Of a DNA stretch of 64,000 nt, positions 16,873-25,122 are shown piece by piece. The stretch lies in contig NZ_BAAAWU010000001.1 in NCBI RefSeq assembly GCF_039535235.1, forward strand, positions 1,736,001 through 1,800,000. The letters run 5' to 3'. How positions within the stretch are numbered: position 1 is the stretch's first letter; every line of letters starts with the position of its first letter. This DNA comes from Streptomyces roseoviridis (GTDB lineage: Bacteria > Actinomycetota > Actinomycetes > Streptomycetales > Streptomycetaceae). The notes beneath the pieces are model-generated. The model was not told the origin of the DNA and ran no database searches. It saw nothing but the letters and a program-made list of their open reading frames with translations. The translations under genes and the position numbers were made by a program.

Positions 16873-18151
16873 CTGGGCGGGGAACGTCACCTCCCGGCCG
16901 GTGCGGGAGGTGAGTCCGGCCTCCGCCGAGGAGCTCGCCGACGCCGTGCGCAAGGCCGCCGAGGACGGGCTGCGGGTGAAGACGGTCGGCACCGGCCACT
17001 CCTTCACCTCGATCGCCGCCACCGACGGCGTGCTGATCCGGCCCGGTCTGCTCACCGGCATACGGCGGATCGACCGCGAGGCGATGACCGTGACCGTGGA
17101 GTCCGGCACGCCGCTGAAGCGGCTCAACGTGGCGCTGGCCCGGGAGGGCCTGTCGCTCACGAACATGGGCGACATCATGGAGCAGACGGTCGCCGGGGCG
17201 ACCTCCACGGGCACCCACGGCACCGGACGGGAGTCGGCGTCCCTCGCGGCGCAGATCCGCGGGATCGAGCTGGTCACCGCCGACGGCCGCCTGATGACCT
17301 GCTCGGCCGAGGAGAACCCCGAGGTCTTCGCCGCCGCCAGGATCGGCCTCGGGGCCCTCGGCATCGTCACGGCCCTCACCTTCGCCGTCGAGCCGGTCTT
17401 CCTGCTCACCGCGCGCGAGGAACCGATGAGCTTCGACCGGGTGACCTCGGAGTTCGACGCGCTGCACGCGGAGAACGAGCACTTCGAGTTCTATTGGTTC
17501 CCCCACACCGACAACTGCAACACCAAGCGCAACAACCGCAGTGCGGGCCCCGCCGCGCCGCCCGGACGGGTGAGCGGCTGGATCGAGGACGAGCTGCTGT
17601 CCAACGGGATCTTCCAGGTCGCCTGCGCCGTGGGCCGCGCGGTGCCGCCGCTCGTCCCGTCGATCGCCAAGGTCTCCAGCCGGGCCCTGTCGGCCCGTAC
17701 GTACACGGACATCCCGTACAAGGTGTTCACCTCGCCGCGCCGGGTGCGCTTCGTGGAGATGGAGTACGCGCTGCCGCGCGAGGCGGCGGTGCCGGCGCTG
17801 CGCGAGCTGAAGGCGATGATCGAACGCTCGCCGCTGAAGGTGAGCTTCCCCGTGGAGGTGCGCACGGCACCGGCGGACGACATCACGCTGTCCACCGCCT
17901 CGGACCGGGAGTCGGCGTACATCGCCGTGCACCTGTACAAGGGCACGCCGTACCGCGGGTACTTCACCGCGGTGGAGCGCATCATGACCGGGCACGGCGG
18001 CCGGCCGCACTGGGGGAAGATCCACACCCGGGACGCCGCCTACTTCGAGAAGGTGTATCCGCGGTTCGCCGAGTTCACGGCGCTGCGGGACCGCCTCGAC
18101 CCGGACCGGCGCTTCGGCAACGACTACCTGCGCCGGGTCCTGGGCGACTGA
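16817..18151 (+). CDS. D-arabinono-1,4-lactone oxidase family FAD oxidoreductase
   Basis: A 444-residue VAO-type flavoprotein. The FAD_binding_4 domain includes 'VKTVGTGHSFTSIAATDGVLI', 'GDIMEQTVAGATSTGTHGTG' and 'GALGIVTALTFAVEP'. The C-terminal ALO domain contains 'FEFYWFPHTDNCNTKRNN' and 'PYRGYFTAVERIM', ending 'FGNDYLRRVLGD'. Relatives oxidise aldono-lactones or sugar alcohols, passing electrons to O2. The start GTG 16817 is favoured by GGGAGGG six bases upstream; ATG 16823 is the alternative. It overlaps the MFS gene by 56 bp, suggesting that the MFS protein imports the substrate or exports the product. Confidence 0.92.
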   Translation: MTMTQRSGNGSTASSTWRNWAGNVTSRPVREVSPASAEELADAVRKAAEDGLRVKTVGTGHSFTSIAATDGVLIRPGLLTGIRRIDREAMTVTVESGTPLKRLNVALAREGLSLTNMGDIMEQTVAGATSTGTHGTGRESASLAAQIRGIELVTADGRLMTCSAEENPEVFAAARIGLGALGIVTALTFAVEPVFLLTAREEPMSFDRVTSEFDALHAENEHFEFYWFPHTDNCNTKRNNRSAGPAAPPGRVSGWIEDELLSNGIFQVACAVGRAVPPLVPSIAKVSSRALSARTYTDIPYKVFTSPRRVRFVEMEYALPREAAVPALRELKAMIERSPLKVSFPVEVRTAPADDITLSTASDRESAYIAVHLYKGTPYRGYFTAVERIMTGHGGRPHWGKIHTRDAAYFEKVYPRFAEFTALRDRLDPDRRFGNDYLRRVLGD

Positions 18152-18154
18152 CGG

Positions 18155-19066
18155 TCACTCCGCCGCCGGCTCCCGGGGACTGACGGGGGCGGTGGCGGGC
18201 GGGGGCGCCGGAGACGTGGCGCCGGCACCGTCGGAGGGCCCGGTGGAACCGGACGGCGTGGGCGTCGGAGTGGGCGTGGGCACCGGCGTCGGGGTGGTGT
18301 CCGGACCGGTCGGACCGCTGCCGGGGGTGGCGGCGGGGTCCGGGACGTCCCCGCCTCCGGTCCGCTCCCCGCCCTCCCCCTGCCCGGCGCCGGCGCTCGG
18401 CGTCGCGTCCGGCGTCCCGCCGCCGGCCGGCCGCTCCTCGCCCTCGCCGCTGTCTCCGCCTCCGCCGCCCCGACCGCTGACCACGGAGCCGAAGGTGGTC
18501 GTCCCCCCGGTGCCGCTGAGGTCCTGACCGGAGGTCAGCTCGTACGCGGTGATGCCGCCCATCGAGATCAGGAAGACCACGGCGGCGCCGACGGCGGGGC
18601 GCTTCCAGCCCCGGACCCGGGTGCCGTGGGTGGTGGGTTGGCCGAACTCTCCGGTCGGCGTCGCCCCGCTCCCGTACGGCGCGGCGGCCTGCCGCGCCTT
18701 CGGCCGGGGGACCTTGACCTCGCGCATCTGCTCACCGGTGCGCTTGAGGAGGTGCTGCAGGACCGGGCCGCCGCAGGTGGCGATGACGCTGATCACACCC
18801 GCGCCGACGATGGTGCCGTACACGCCGAGGGTGGAGGCGAGCTTGGCGGCGAGGACGGCCGCGAGGGCGCTGCCCGCGACCTGAGGCACGCTCAGGTCGA
18901 ACCGCTTCCTCTCCGCCTTCTCCGCCCTCTCCCCCTTCCCCGCCTTTCCCTGCGCACCTGTACCCGCCTTGCCCGCCTTTGCCTGCGTACCCGTACCCGC
19001 CTTCTCCGCCGTCTCAGTCGTCCCCGTGGTCTCCGTGTGACGCATCTGCGGCCCCTGCTTGTTCAT
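18155..19066 (-). CDS. Membrane protein with Pro/Thr-rich C-terminal stalk
   Basis: A ~303-residue protein with no family I recognise. Layout: an Ala/Lys/Gly/Thr repeat N-terminus (EKAGTGTQAKAGKAGTGAQG), a long hydrophobic stretch around residues 65-95 ('SALAAVLAAKLASTLGVYGTIVGAG'), a basic linker, and a second membrane segment ('AVGAAVVFLISMGGITAYEL'). It ends in a ~120-residue Gly/Ser/Pro/Thr-rich tail with a (TP)n run and no predicted structure, probably extracytoplasmic. ATG 19066 has GGTGGA five bases upstream; GTG 19144 and ATG 19111, 19096 or 19045-type in-frame starts remain possible. The stop is 4 bp from the convergent lactone oxidase. Confidence 0.65.
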   Translation of the reverse strand: MNKQGPQMRHTETTGTTETAEKAGTGTQAKAGKAGTGAQGKAGKGERAEKAERKRFDLSVPQVAGSALAAVLAAKLASTLGVYGTIVGAGVISVIATCGGPVLQHLLKRTGEQMREVKVPRPKARQAAAPYGSGATPTGEFGQPTTHGTRVRGWKRPAVGAAVVFLISMGGITAYELTSGQDLSGTGGTTTFGSVVSGRGGGGGDSGEGEERPAGGGTPDATPSAGAGQGEGGERTGGGDVPDPAATPGSGPTGPDTTPTPVPTPTPTPTPSGSTGPSDGAGATSPAPPPATAPVSPREPAAE

Positions 19067-19530
19067 CTGTTCCACCGTGCACCCACAAGGGCCCATGGGC
19101 GAAGGGATTAGTTCCGTTTCTGGTGTTTCTGTGAAGAGCGACACGCGTCACCCGGACGACGGGGAATCAACTCCCGCGCACCCCGAGAAGTTGGGCGGCG
19201 CGCCTGTCCACCCAGGTGGCCCGAATGGAGTACTGTGGCGAACCCTGGGTCCGGATTCCCTCACGGGTGTCCGGAATCGACGGAAGGGGGCCGAAGGTGG
19301 CACTCGAACCGGCGGCGCCGCGGCACCGCACGGACTCCCGCGACACAGCGTGACGGCCTGTCACTCTGCGTCGCAAATGGGTAACCGTGCCATAACGGCG
19401 TTCCAGGGTCCAGGCCCGACACGCCGGGCAACTCGGCAGGGTTGTGGCAGGCTGCACCCGGGCAGGCCACACTCGACTAGCGGAAGCAGCGACGCACGTG
19501 ACGTCGGCAGGCACCACCCGGGAGGTTCCC
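19067..19530. promoter_or_regulatory. Divergent promoter region upstream of sepH
   Basis: About 460 bp with no convincing gene between the Pro/Thr-rich membrane protein (-) and sepH (+). The clearest element is the inverted repeat GTGAC-N5-GTCAC at 19350-19364, a candidate operator about 170 bp before the sepH ATG. TAGCGG at 19478-19483 is a possible -10 hexamer. I cannot assign a sigma factor. Confidence 0.35.
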
Positions 19531-20553
19531 ATGCCCGAACTGCGTGTCGTGGCCGTCTCGAACGACGGCACACGACTGGTGCTGAAGGCTGCTGACAGCA
19601 CGGAGTACACGCTTCCGATCGACGAGCGGCTGCGCGCCGCCGTGCGCAACGACCGTGCGCGGCTCGGCCAGATCGAGATCGAGGTGGAGAGCCACCTCCG
19701 CCCCCGCGACATCCAGGCGCGCATACGTGCCGGTGCCTCCGCGGAGGAGGTCGCCCAGCTCGCCGGCATTCCCGTCGACCGCGTCCGGCGCTTCGAGGGC
19801 CCGGTGCTCGCCGAGCGCGCCTTCATGGCGGAGCGGGCCCGCAAGACCCCCGTACGACGGCCCGGCGAGAACACCGGGCCGCAGCTCGGCGAGGCGGTGC
19901 AGGAGCGGCTGCTGCTGCGCGGCGCCGAGAAGGACACCGTGCAGTGGGACTCCTGGCGCCGTGACGACGGCACCTGGGAGGTGCTCCTCGTCTACCGGGT
20001 GGCCGGCGAGGTCCACACGGCCAGCTGGACGTACGACCCGCCGCGCCGGCTCGTCCAGGCCGTCGACGACGAGGCGCGCGCGCTGATCGGCGAGACCGAC
20101 GACACGCTCGCCGCGGTGCCGGAGCCGAGCTTCCCCTTCGTGCCGCGGATCGCCCGGCTGCCCCGGGACCGGCCGCTGGACCGCGCGCTCGACCGCCAGA
20201 TGGAGCGGACGCCCGCTCCGGCGGCCGAGGCCGAGGAGGAGCGCGACTCCCTGACCAGTCTTCTGGAGGCCGTGCCGAGCTTCCGTGGCGACCTGGTGGT
20301 GACCGAACCGGCCGACACGGAGCCCTCGGACGAGGTCGAGGCGGAGGAACCGCCGGCCCCGGCCGCCTCCGCGGGTGCCGGCTCGGCCTACGCCGACGTC
20401 CTCATGCCGCGGGCCGTCTCGGGCCACCGCGACCGCCTCCACGGCGCCACCGACCGCCAGGCGGAAGCGGACGGCGTCCGCCCGGGCCGCCGCGCCGCGG
20501 TCCCCAGCTGGGACGAGATCGTCTTCGGCACCCGCCGCAAGAAGCAGGAGTGA
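19531..20553 (+). CDS. sepH: SepH cell-division protein (DUF3071)
   Basis: A 340-residue actinobacterial division protein. The N-terminal DUF3071 domain begins 'MPELRVVAVSNDGTRLVLKA' and contains a helix-turn-helix ('SAEEVAQLAGIPVDRVRRFEGPVLAERAF') needed for FtsZ contact in the characterised SepH. A second conserved block follows ('WRRDDGTWEVLLVYRVAGEVHTASWTYDP'), then an acidic, Pro/Ala-rich disordered region and a conserved C-terminal peptide 'AVPSWDEIVFGTRRKK'. SepH directly stimulates FtsZ filament assembly during sporulation septation. The ATG has GGGAGG six bases upstream. A strong terminator lies 16 bp after the stop. Confidence 0.95.
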   Translation: MPELRVVAVSNDGTRLVLKAADSTEYTLPIDERLRAAVRNDRARLGQIEIEVESHLRPRDIQARIRAGASAEEVAQLAGIPVDRVRRFEGPVLAERAFMAERARKTPVRRPGENTGPQLGEAVQERLLLRGAEKDTVQWDSWRRDDGTWEVLLVYRVAGEVHTASWTYDPPRRLVQAVDDEARALIGETDDTLAAVPEPSFPFVPRIARLPRDRPLDRALDRQMERTPAPAAEAEEERDSLTSLLEAVPSFRGDLVVTEPADTEPSDEVEAEEPPAPAASAGAGSAYADVLMPRAVSGHRDRLHGATDRQAEADGVRPGRRAAVPSWDEIVFGTRRKKQE

Positions 20554-20568
20554 CACCCCGTACGAAGA

Positions 20569-20605
20569 CGAAGGGGCCCGCGCCGGTGTGGCGCGGGCCC
20601 CTTCG
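20569..20605 (+). terminator. sepH terminator
   Basis: A perfect 16-bp inverted repeat (CGAAGGGGCCCGCGCC and complement) with a 5-nt loop, 16 bp after the sepH stop. Confidence 0.9.
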
Positions 20606-20689
20606 TGCACGGGGCGGACGGCAGAGCCTGGCCGGCCTTGGAGTGACGGCCCGGGCCGAGGTCTGAGCGCGCCTTTCGCGCTGGGGCGG

Positions 20690-21380
20690 GACCTTCCGCG
20701 TACGGGGTGCGAGAGGGACGGCAGGGGCTACGGCGCGTGGCAGCGGCGGGGGCCTGACCGGGTCCGTCGACGCACGGCGAAGACCGGAAGCCGCCGGACG
20801 AGCCTTCACGGCGGAACCGCGCCCCCGCGTATGGCGCAGGCCGGAGGACCTGCCGGACCTACGCGGCGCGTGACGAGCGGCGGGGCGCCTGACCGGGCCC
20901 GTCGACGCAGGGCCAAGACCGAAAGCCGCCGCGCGGACCTCCGCGGCGGGACCGCGCCCCCGCGTATGGCGCGAGCCGGAGGACCTGCCGGACCTACGCG
21001 GCACGTGGCAGCAACGGGGCGCCTGACCGAGCCCGTCTATGCAGGGCGAAGACCGGAAGCCGTCGCGCGGGCCTCCGCGGTGGGATCGCGCCCCCGCGTA
21101 TGGGGCGGGCCGCAGGACCTGCCCGGCCTACGACGCGTGACGAGCGGCGGGGCGCCTGACCGGGCTCGTCGACGCAGGGCCAAGACCGGAAGCCGCCGCG
21201 CGAGCCTCCGCGGTGGGACCGCGCCCTCCGCGCACGGGGCTGGCCCGAGGCGGACCGGGCGCGTACGGCGTACCGCGCAGGCCAGAGCCCCGGCGTGGGC
21301 CTTGGCAGCCGGCACGGGCCCGACGCGTACGGGAGGTCGCGGGCCTGCCCGCACCTATCGGGTACGGCGCGTGCCGGGAG
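20690..21380. repeat. Degenerate ~134-bp tandem repeat array in non-coding DNA
   Basis: The 1.1-kb interval 20606-21668 lacks a credible gene. Within it a unit of 133-135 bp recurs. The landmark CCTGACCGRGCYCGTC (with variants) begins at 20753, 20888, 21022 and 21155, and partial, more diverged units flank these on both sides. Each complete unit also carries 'AAGACCGAAAGCCG'-like, 'CCCCCGCGTATGG' and 'GGACCTGCC' blocks. CCGCGTA and TACGCGG in the same unit are complementary, so units can fold. Spacing varies by single bases, so no frame is preserved; long open frames here are by-products of high GC. 21381-21668 is similar G+C-rich DNA with no gene that I can support. Confidence 0.8.
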
Positions 21381-21668
21381 GGCCCGGGCGTCGGAGCGGG
21401 ATGCGGGGGTCTCGGCGCCGGCCCGGTCGGGCACCGCCTCCCCGGCCGGCGGCGCCCACCCCGCGCGTCCGTCGGCGGGCCGGGCCCGGGGGCACCGAGT
21501 CCACCGCGCGGCCGCCGCCCGCTTGGGCGGCCGTACGGCGGTCACGTTCGAGGTGTTCCCCCGGCCTGGCACCGCTCTCGCGCTCGGCGTCGCGACACCG
21601 GTGGTGATCACCGGGGCGCGATCCCGGGGCGGCGGCGCCCCCTTCCCCGTACGGCCGGGGTCCGGGCG

Positions 21669-22496
21669 TCAGCGCGGGTCCGGGCCCGTGGCGACCGGGC
21701 GGGACGGGTCGGAGGACCATTCGGACCAGGAACCCGCGTAGAGGGCGGCGGGGATGCCGGCGATCTCGAGGGCGAGGACCTCGTGGGCGCCGGAGACGCC
21801 CGAGCCGCAGTAGACGGCGACCTCCGTGTCCTCCTTCGCGCCCAGGCCGGCGAAGCGGGCCGCCAGGGCGTCAGCGGGCAGGAAGCGGCCGTCGGGGCCC
21901 ACGTTCTCCGTGGTGGGGGCCGAGACCGCGCCGGGGATGTGACCGCCGACCCGGTCGATGGGCTCCACGTCACCGCGGTAGCGCTCCGCCGCGCGCGCGT
22001 CGAGCAGCAGGCCCGAGCCGGCCAGCGCCGCCGCGCCGTCCGCGTCCAGCAGACCGAGCGCTCCCGGCCGTGGCTCGAAGTCGCCCGGCTCGGGGGACGG
22101 GACGTCCTTGGACAGCTCGCCCTCCCAGGCGGCGAGGCCCCCGTCCAGCACCCGCACGTCGGGATGCCCGGCCCAGCGCAGCAGCCACCAGGCGCGGGCG
22201 GCGCCCCAGCCGAGGCCGCCGTCGTAGACGACGACAGGCGTATCCGCCGAGACGCCCGCGCGGCGCATCGCGGCGCCGAAGGCGGCCGGGTCCGGCAGCG
22301 GGTGCCGGCCACCGCGTCCGGGCGGGCCCGCGAGTTCGGTGTCGAGGTCCACGTAGACCGCGCCGGGAAGGTGCCCGGCCTCGTACTCGGGGCGTCCGGG
22401 CGGGCCGCCGAGGGTCCAGCGGACGTCCAGGAGGACCGGCGGCCGCGCCCCGGCCGACTCGCTCAACAGTTCGCTTGCGGAGATGATGGGCTTCAT
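21669..22496 (-). CDS. Sulfurtransferase (tandem rhodanese, thiosulfate/3-mercaptopyruvate type)
   Basis: A ~275-residue two-domain rhodanese. The N-terminal inactive domain has 'VLLDVRWTLGGPPGRPEYEAGHLPGAVYVDLD'. The C-terminal catalytic domain has 'LLLDARAAERYRGDVEPIDRVGGHIPGAVSAP' and the active loop CGSGVSG with Cys230. The CG[ST]GV[TS]G loop is that of 3-mercaptopyruvate-type enzymes, which move sulfane sulfur to thiols or cyanide. ATG 22496 is preferred over ATG 22505 because GCGAGG then lies nine bases upstream. It diverges from the VOC gene. Confidence 0.9.
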   Translation of the reverse strand: MKPIISASELLSESAGARPPVLLDVRWTLGGPPGRPEYEAGHLPGAVYVDLDTELAGPPGRGGRHPLPDPAAFGAAMRRAGVSADTPVVVYDGGLGWGAARAWWLLRWAGHPDVRVLDGGLAAWEGELSKDVPSPEPGDFEPRPGALGLLDADGAAALAGSGLLLDARAAERYRGDVEPIDRVGGHIPGAVSAPTTENVGPDGRFLPADALAARFAGLGAKEDTEVAVYCGSGVSGAHEVLALEIAGIPAALYAGSWSEWSSDPSRPVATGPDPR

Positions 22497-22709
22497 GGGT
22501 GCCATCCTCGCTCAGCGCGCACCCTGAAGACGGCCCTCCTTCCCGAATCGTCGGGGGCGCGCGGCGCGCCCGCGGTGCAACCATCGGCACGGGACGTACG
22601 ACCGGTCGATGTGTACGACGGGCGGAAGCTGGGCAGGGACCCGCCGGAGCCCCGCCGTACGGCCCGCCGACCCCACCCTCGTACGGCCACTGGCGAGGAG
22701 AGAGTGACG

Positions 22710-23486
22710 ATGACCGAGGCGACTCGGCGCACCCCCGGTACACCCTGCTGGGTGAGCTTGATGGTGCACGGACTTGACGCGACGCTGGAGTTCTACGCGT
22801 CGCTGTTCGGCTGGGACTTCGTGCCCGGCCCGCAGCAGCTCGGCCCCTACGTGCGGGCCCTGCTCGACGGCCGCGAGGTGGCCGGGATCGGCCAGCTGCC
22901 GCCCGACCGCCATCTGCCGATCGCCTGGACCACGTATCTGGCCACGGACGACGCCGACGAGACGGCGGAGACCATCCGCTGCTGCGGAGGCACGGTCGCC
23001 GTCGGTCCGCTCGACGCGGGCGAGGCGGGGCGGCTCGTGATCTGCTCGGACCCGGCCGGCGCCGTCTTCGGCGTCTGGCAGGCCGAGGCCCATCACGGCA
23101 CGGCGACTGCGGGGCCGGCCGGCACCCCGGTCTGGAACGAGCTCCTGACGTACGAGACGTCCTCGGTCGGCAAGTTCTACCGGACGATCTTCGGTTACGA
23201 GGCGGAGCCCGTCGTCTCCGCCGACTTCGACTTCATGACGCTGCACCTCGACGGCCGGCCGGTCGCCTCCCTGCACGGCGTGGGGACGGCACTGCCGCGG
23301 GACCGGGGCGCGCACTGGATGACGTACTTCGAGGTCGACGACGTCGACGCCTCGGCCCGGCTGGTCTCGGAGCTCGGCGGCCAGGTGCTCCGCCCGCCGC
23401 GCGAGGGCACGGCGGGACGGCTGGCACTGGTGACCGACCCCGAGGGCGCGGTCTTCACGCTCGTACGGTCGGCGGAACGGACCTGA
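22710..23486 (+). CDS. VOC family protein, two glyoxalase-like domains
   Basis: A 258-residue protein built of two tandem vicinal-oxygen-chelate modules (about 10-125 and 135-255). Each ends with the same signature: 'LVICSDPAGAVFGVWQA' in the first and 'LALVTDPEGAVFTLVRS' in the second. Each begins with 'WVSLMVHGLDATLEFYASLFGWDF' or 'WNELLTYETSSVGKFYRTIFGYE'. The pattern resembles the Streptomyces hydroxylase/glyoxalase-like and 27-kDa antigen Cfp30B-like family; no reaction can be assigned. ATG 22710 lies nine bases after GAGGAG. Confidence 0.88.
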   Translation: MTEATRRTPGTPCWVSLMVHGLDATLEFYASLFGWDFVPGPQQLGPYVRALLDGREVAGIGQLPPDRHLPIAWTTYLATDDADETAETIRCCGGTVAVGPLDAGEAGRLVICSDPAGAVFGVWQAEAHHGTATAGPAGTPVWNELLTYETSSVGKFYRTIFGYEAEPVVSADFDFMTLHLDGRPVASLHGVGTALPRDRGAHWMTYFEVDDVDASARLVSELGGQVLRPPREGTAGRLALVTDPEGAVFTLVRSAERT

Positions 23487-23545
23487 GGTCGGCGGTCCTG
23501 AGGTCCGGGGTCGGCCCCGAACGGACGGAGGCCCCGGGAGCTGAC

Positions 23546-23566
23546 GGCCCTCGCCCGTGAGGGGCC
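23546..23566. terminator. Hairpin between convergent VOC and glycan-operon genes
   Basis: GGCCCTC and GAGGGGCC form a short stem with one bulge between the converging genes ending at 23486 (+) and 23576 (-). Confidence 0.5.
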
Positions 23567-23575
23567 GGGAGCCGG

Positions 23576-25120
23576 TCAGACCCGGGCGCGCGCCGGGGCG
23601 TCGAGCCCGAGTTCGGCAAGCCGCTCCGCCGGGAAGTGGAGGGCGGCGGCCGGGTCGTCCCGGTGCTCCGCCAGGTAGCGGACGGCCTCGGCGCGCAGCC
23701 CCGGGTGGGCGGTCGGCCGCATGCAGTAGCCGACGGCCCGCACCAGCGGCGCGAGACCGGCGGGCGCGCCGCCCGGCACGGCGGGCTCGGCGCCCCCCTC
23801 CAGGTCGGGCACGAGGTGGTCGACCACGGTCAGCGGTACGCGGTTGCTGTTCTCGTACGGGGTGAGCCGGGCCAGGACGGTGCCGGTGCCGACCCGCGCG
23901 ACGGGCACGCCGTAGTAGACGGCGGCGGTCAGCAGGGCCGTGGAGAAGCAGCCCACCACCAGGCGGGGCCGGCATCGCTCGTAGAAGGTCTCGGCGAGCA
24001 GCGGCCCGTCCAGGACGGTGAGGGTGACGCCGGCGCGGGCGGCCTCCTCGTGGAGGGCGCGCGAGTAGCTCGCGGGGGCCGTGGGGTGGGGCTTGAAGAC
24101 GACGGAGCGGTGCCCGGCCGCGGCGGCGCCCCGCAGCATCCGTACGTGCAGGTCCTCTTCCTCCTCGACGGTGAGGATGCCGAGGACGGCGAGGTACTGG
24201 CCGAGCAGCAGCGCGGTGGGCGCGGCGGCGACCGCGGCGGCGAGGACCTCTGCCCCGCCCGCGGCCCCGGCGGCCACTCCGGTCGTCGCCCCGGCGGTCA
24301 CCTCGGTCGTCACTCCGGTCGTCGCTCCAGTCGTCGCTCCGGTCGTCGCTCCGGTCGTCGCCCCGGCGGTCACCTCGGCCGTCGCCCCAGCCGTCACTCC
24401 GGTCGTCACTCCGGCGGCGTCCGCGATCTCCCGCAGCACCACACGGAAGGCGTCGTCGGGGACCAGCTCGGCCCCGACCCCGTACTCCGTGAGCAGCAGC
24501 GGGCGCAGGCCCGGGACGAGGTCGAGGTGGAGGACGCGGCGGATGCGGCAGGCGATGGACTGGGGAAGTTCGTCGCGGGTGGGGCCGTAACTCATCAGCC
24601 CGTCCGCGTAGACGTGGACGGCGCTCTCGGCGAAGACGGCGGCGAGCGCCTTGGCCGGGTTGACCTGGATGGACTCGACGACGACCTCGACGGTGGCGGT
24701 GCCGAGTCCCCACGCGGTGCGGAAGACCCGCTGCCAGAGCGGGGACTCCTCGGGGCGGGGCGCCCAGGAGCTGGGGTGGTGCGGGTGGACGGCCTCGTTC
24801 CAGTCGACGACCTCGTCGAAGCGGGTGGCGATCCGCTCGTAGCCGGTCATGGCGTCGAGGCGGAGGGCGGTCTCGGGCACCTCGGCGTTGTTCGCGACGA
24901 GCAGCAGGCGCCGGGCGTGGCCGGGGGCGCCGAACTGCCCGGCGTCGATGGCCGCGGCGACGGTCGCGGCGCCGTAGAGGGTGGACACCTGGAAGATCTG
25001 CACGCGATCCGTGCCGTCAGAGCGGCTCCTGCCCTCCGGGTGGCCGACCGCGTCGACGCGGTTGACGCGGTCCACGCGGTTGACGCGGTCGACTCCGTGC
25101 ACGTTCTCCGTGGTCGGCAT
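23576..25120 (-). CDS. Polysialyltransferase-like glycosyltransferase with internal tandem repeat
   Basis: A 514-residue protein resembling the alpha-2,8-polysialyltransferase family (pfam A-2_8-polyST). Supporting landmarks are 'QIFQVSTLYGAATVAAAIDAG', 'VHVYADGLMSYGPTRDELP', 'LLLGQYLAVLGILTVEEEE', the HP motif in 'VVFKPHPTAPASY', and 'LVVGCFSTALLTAAVYYGVP'. It probably builds or caps a surface glycan; the donor sugar is unknown. Two oddities: an N-terminal run of 9-bp repeats (VDRVNRVDRVNRVDAV), and a ~45-residue Thr/Gly/Ala/Val block encoded by eleven 12-bp repeats, splitting the domain between 'LREIADAAG' and 'AEVLAAAVAAAPTALLLGQ'. ATG 25120 is 2 bp after the GT2 stop, so it is the third gene of the operon. 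Confidence 0.8.
   Translation of the reverse strand: MPTTENVHGVDRVNRVDRVNRVDAVGHPEGRSRSDGTDRVQIFQVSTLYGAATVAAAIDAGQFGAPGHARRLLLVANNAEVPETALRLDAMTGYERIATRFDEVVDWNEAVHPHHPSSWAPRPEESPLWQRVFRTAWGLGTATVEVVVESIQVNPAKALAAVFAESAVHVYADGLMSYGPTRDELPQSIACRIRRVLHLDLVPGLRPLLLTEYGVGAELVPDDAFRVVLREIADAAGVTTGVTAGATAEVTAGATTGATTGATTGATTGVTTEVTAGATTGVAAGAAGGAEVLAAAVAAAPTALLLGQYLAVLGILTVEEEEDLHVRMLRGAAAAGHRSVVFKPHPTAPASYSRALHEEAARAGVTLTVLDGPLLAETFYERCRPRLVVGCFSTALLTAAVYYGVPVARVGTGTVLARLTPYENSNRVPLTVVDHLVPDLEGGAEPAVPGGAPAGLAPLVRAVGYCMRPTAHPGLRAEAVRYLAEHRDDPAAALHFPAERLAELGLDAPARARV
24284..24415. repeat. 12-bp tandem repeat (11 units) inside the polysialyltransferase-like gene
   Basis: Eleven consecutive 12-mers of consensus GTCGCTCCGGTC occupy 24284-24415. 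Variants are limited to a few positions (GTCACTCCGGTC, GTCGCCCCGGCG, GTCACCTCGGTC). The period is a multiple of three, so copy-number changes would keep the frame, adding or removing four-residue TTGA-like units. Confidence 0.9.
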
Positions 25121-25122
25121 GG

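Noticed and set aside
20690..21380. The 134-bp tandem array as a CRISPR array
   Set aside because: Whole units repeat with gradual divergence; there are no short identical repeats separated by unique spacers and no cas genes.
20375..21607. A long open frame through the sepH-downstream region with repeated Arg/Gly/Pro peptides
   Set aside because: The apparent peptide repeats follow from the DNA repeat, whose unit length is not a constant multiple of three. There is no start with a ribosome site and no domain.
21213..22700. An N-terminal extension of the VOC protein back into the repeat region (about 500 codons)
   Set aside because: It is antisense to the sulfurtransferase and non-conserved in character; the VOC gene has a proper start at 22710.
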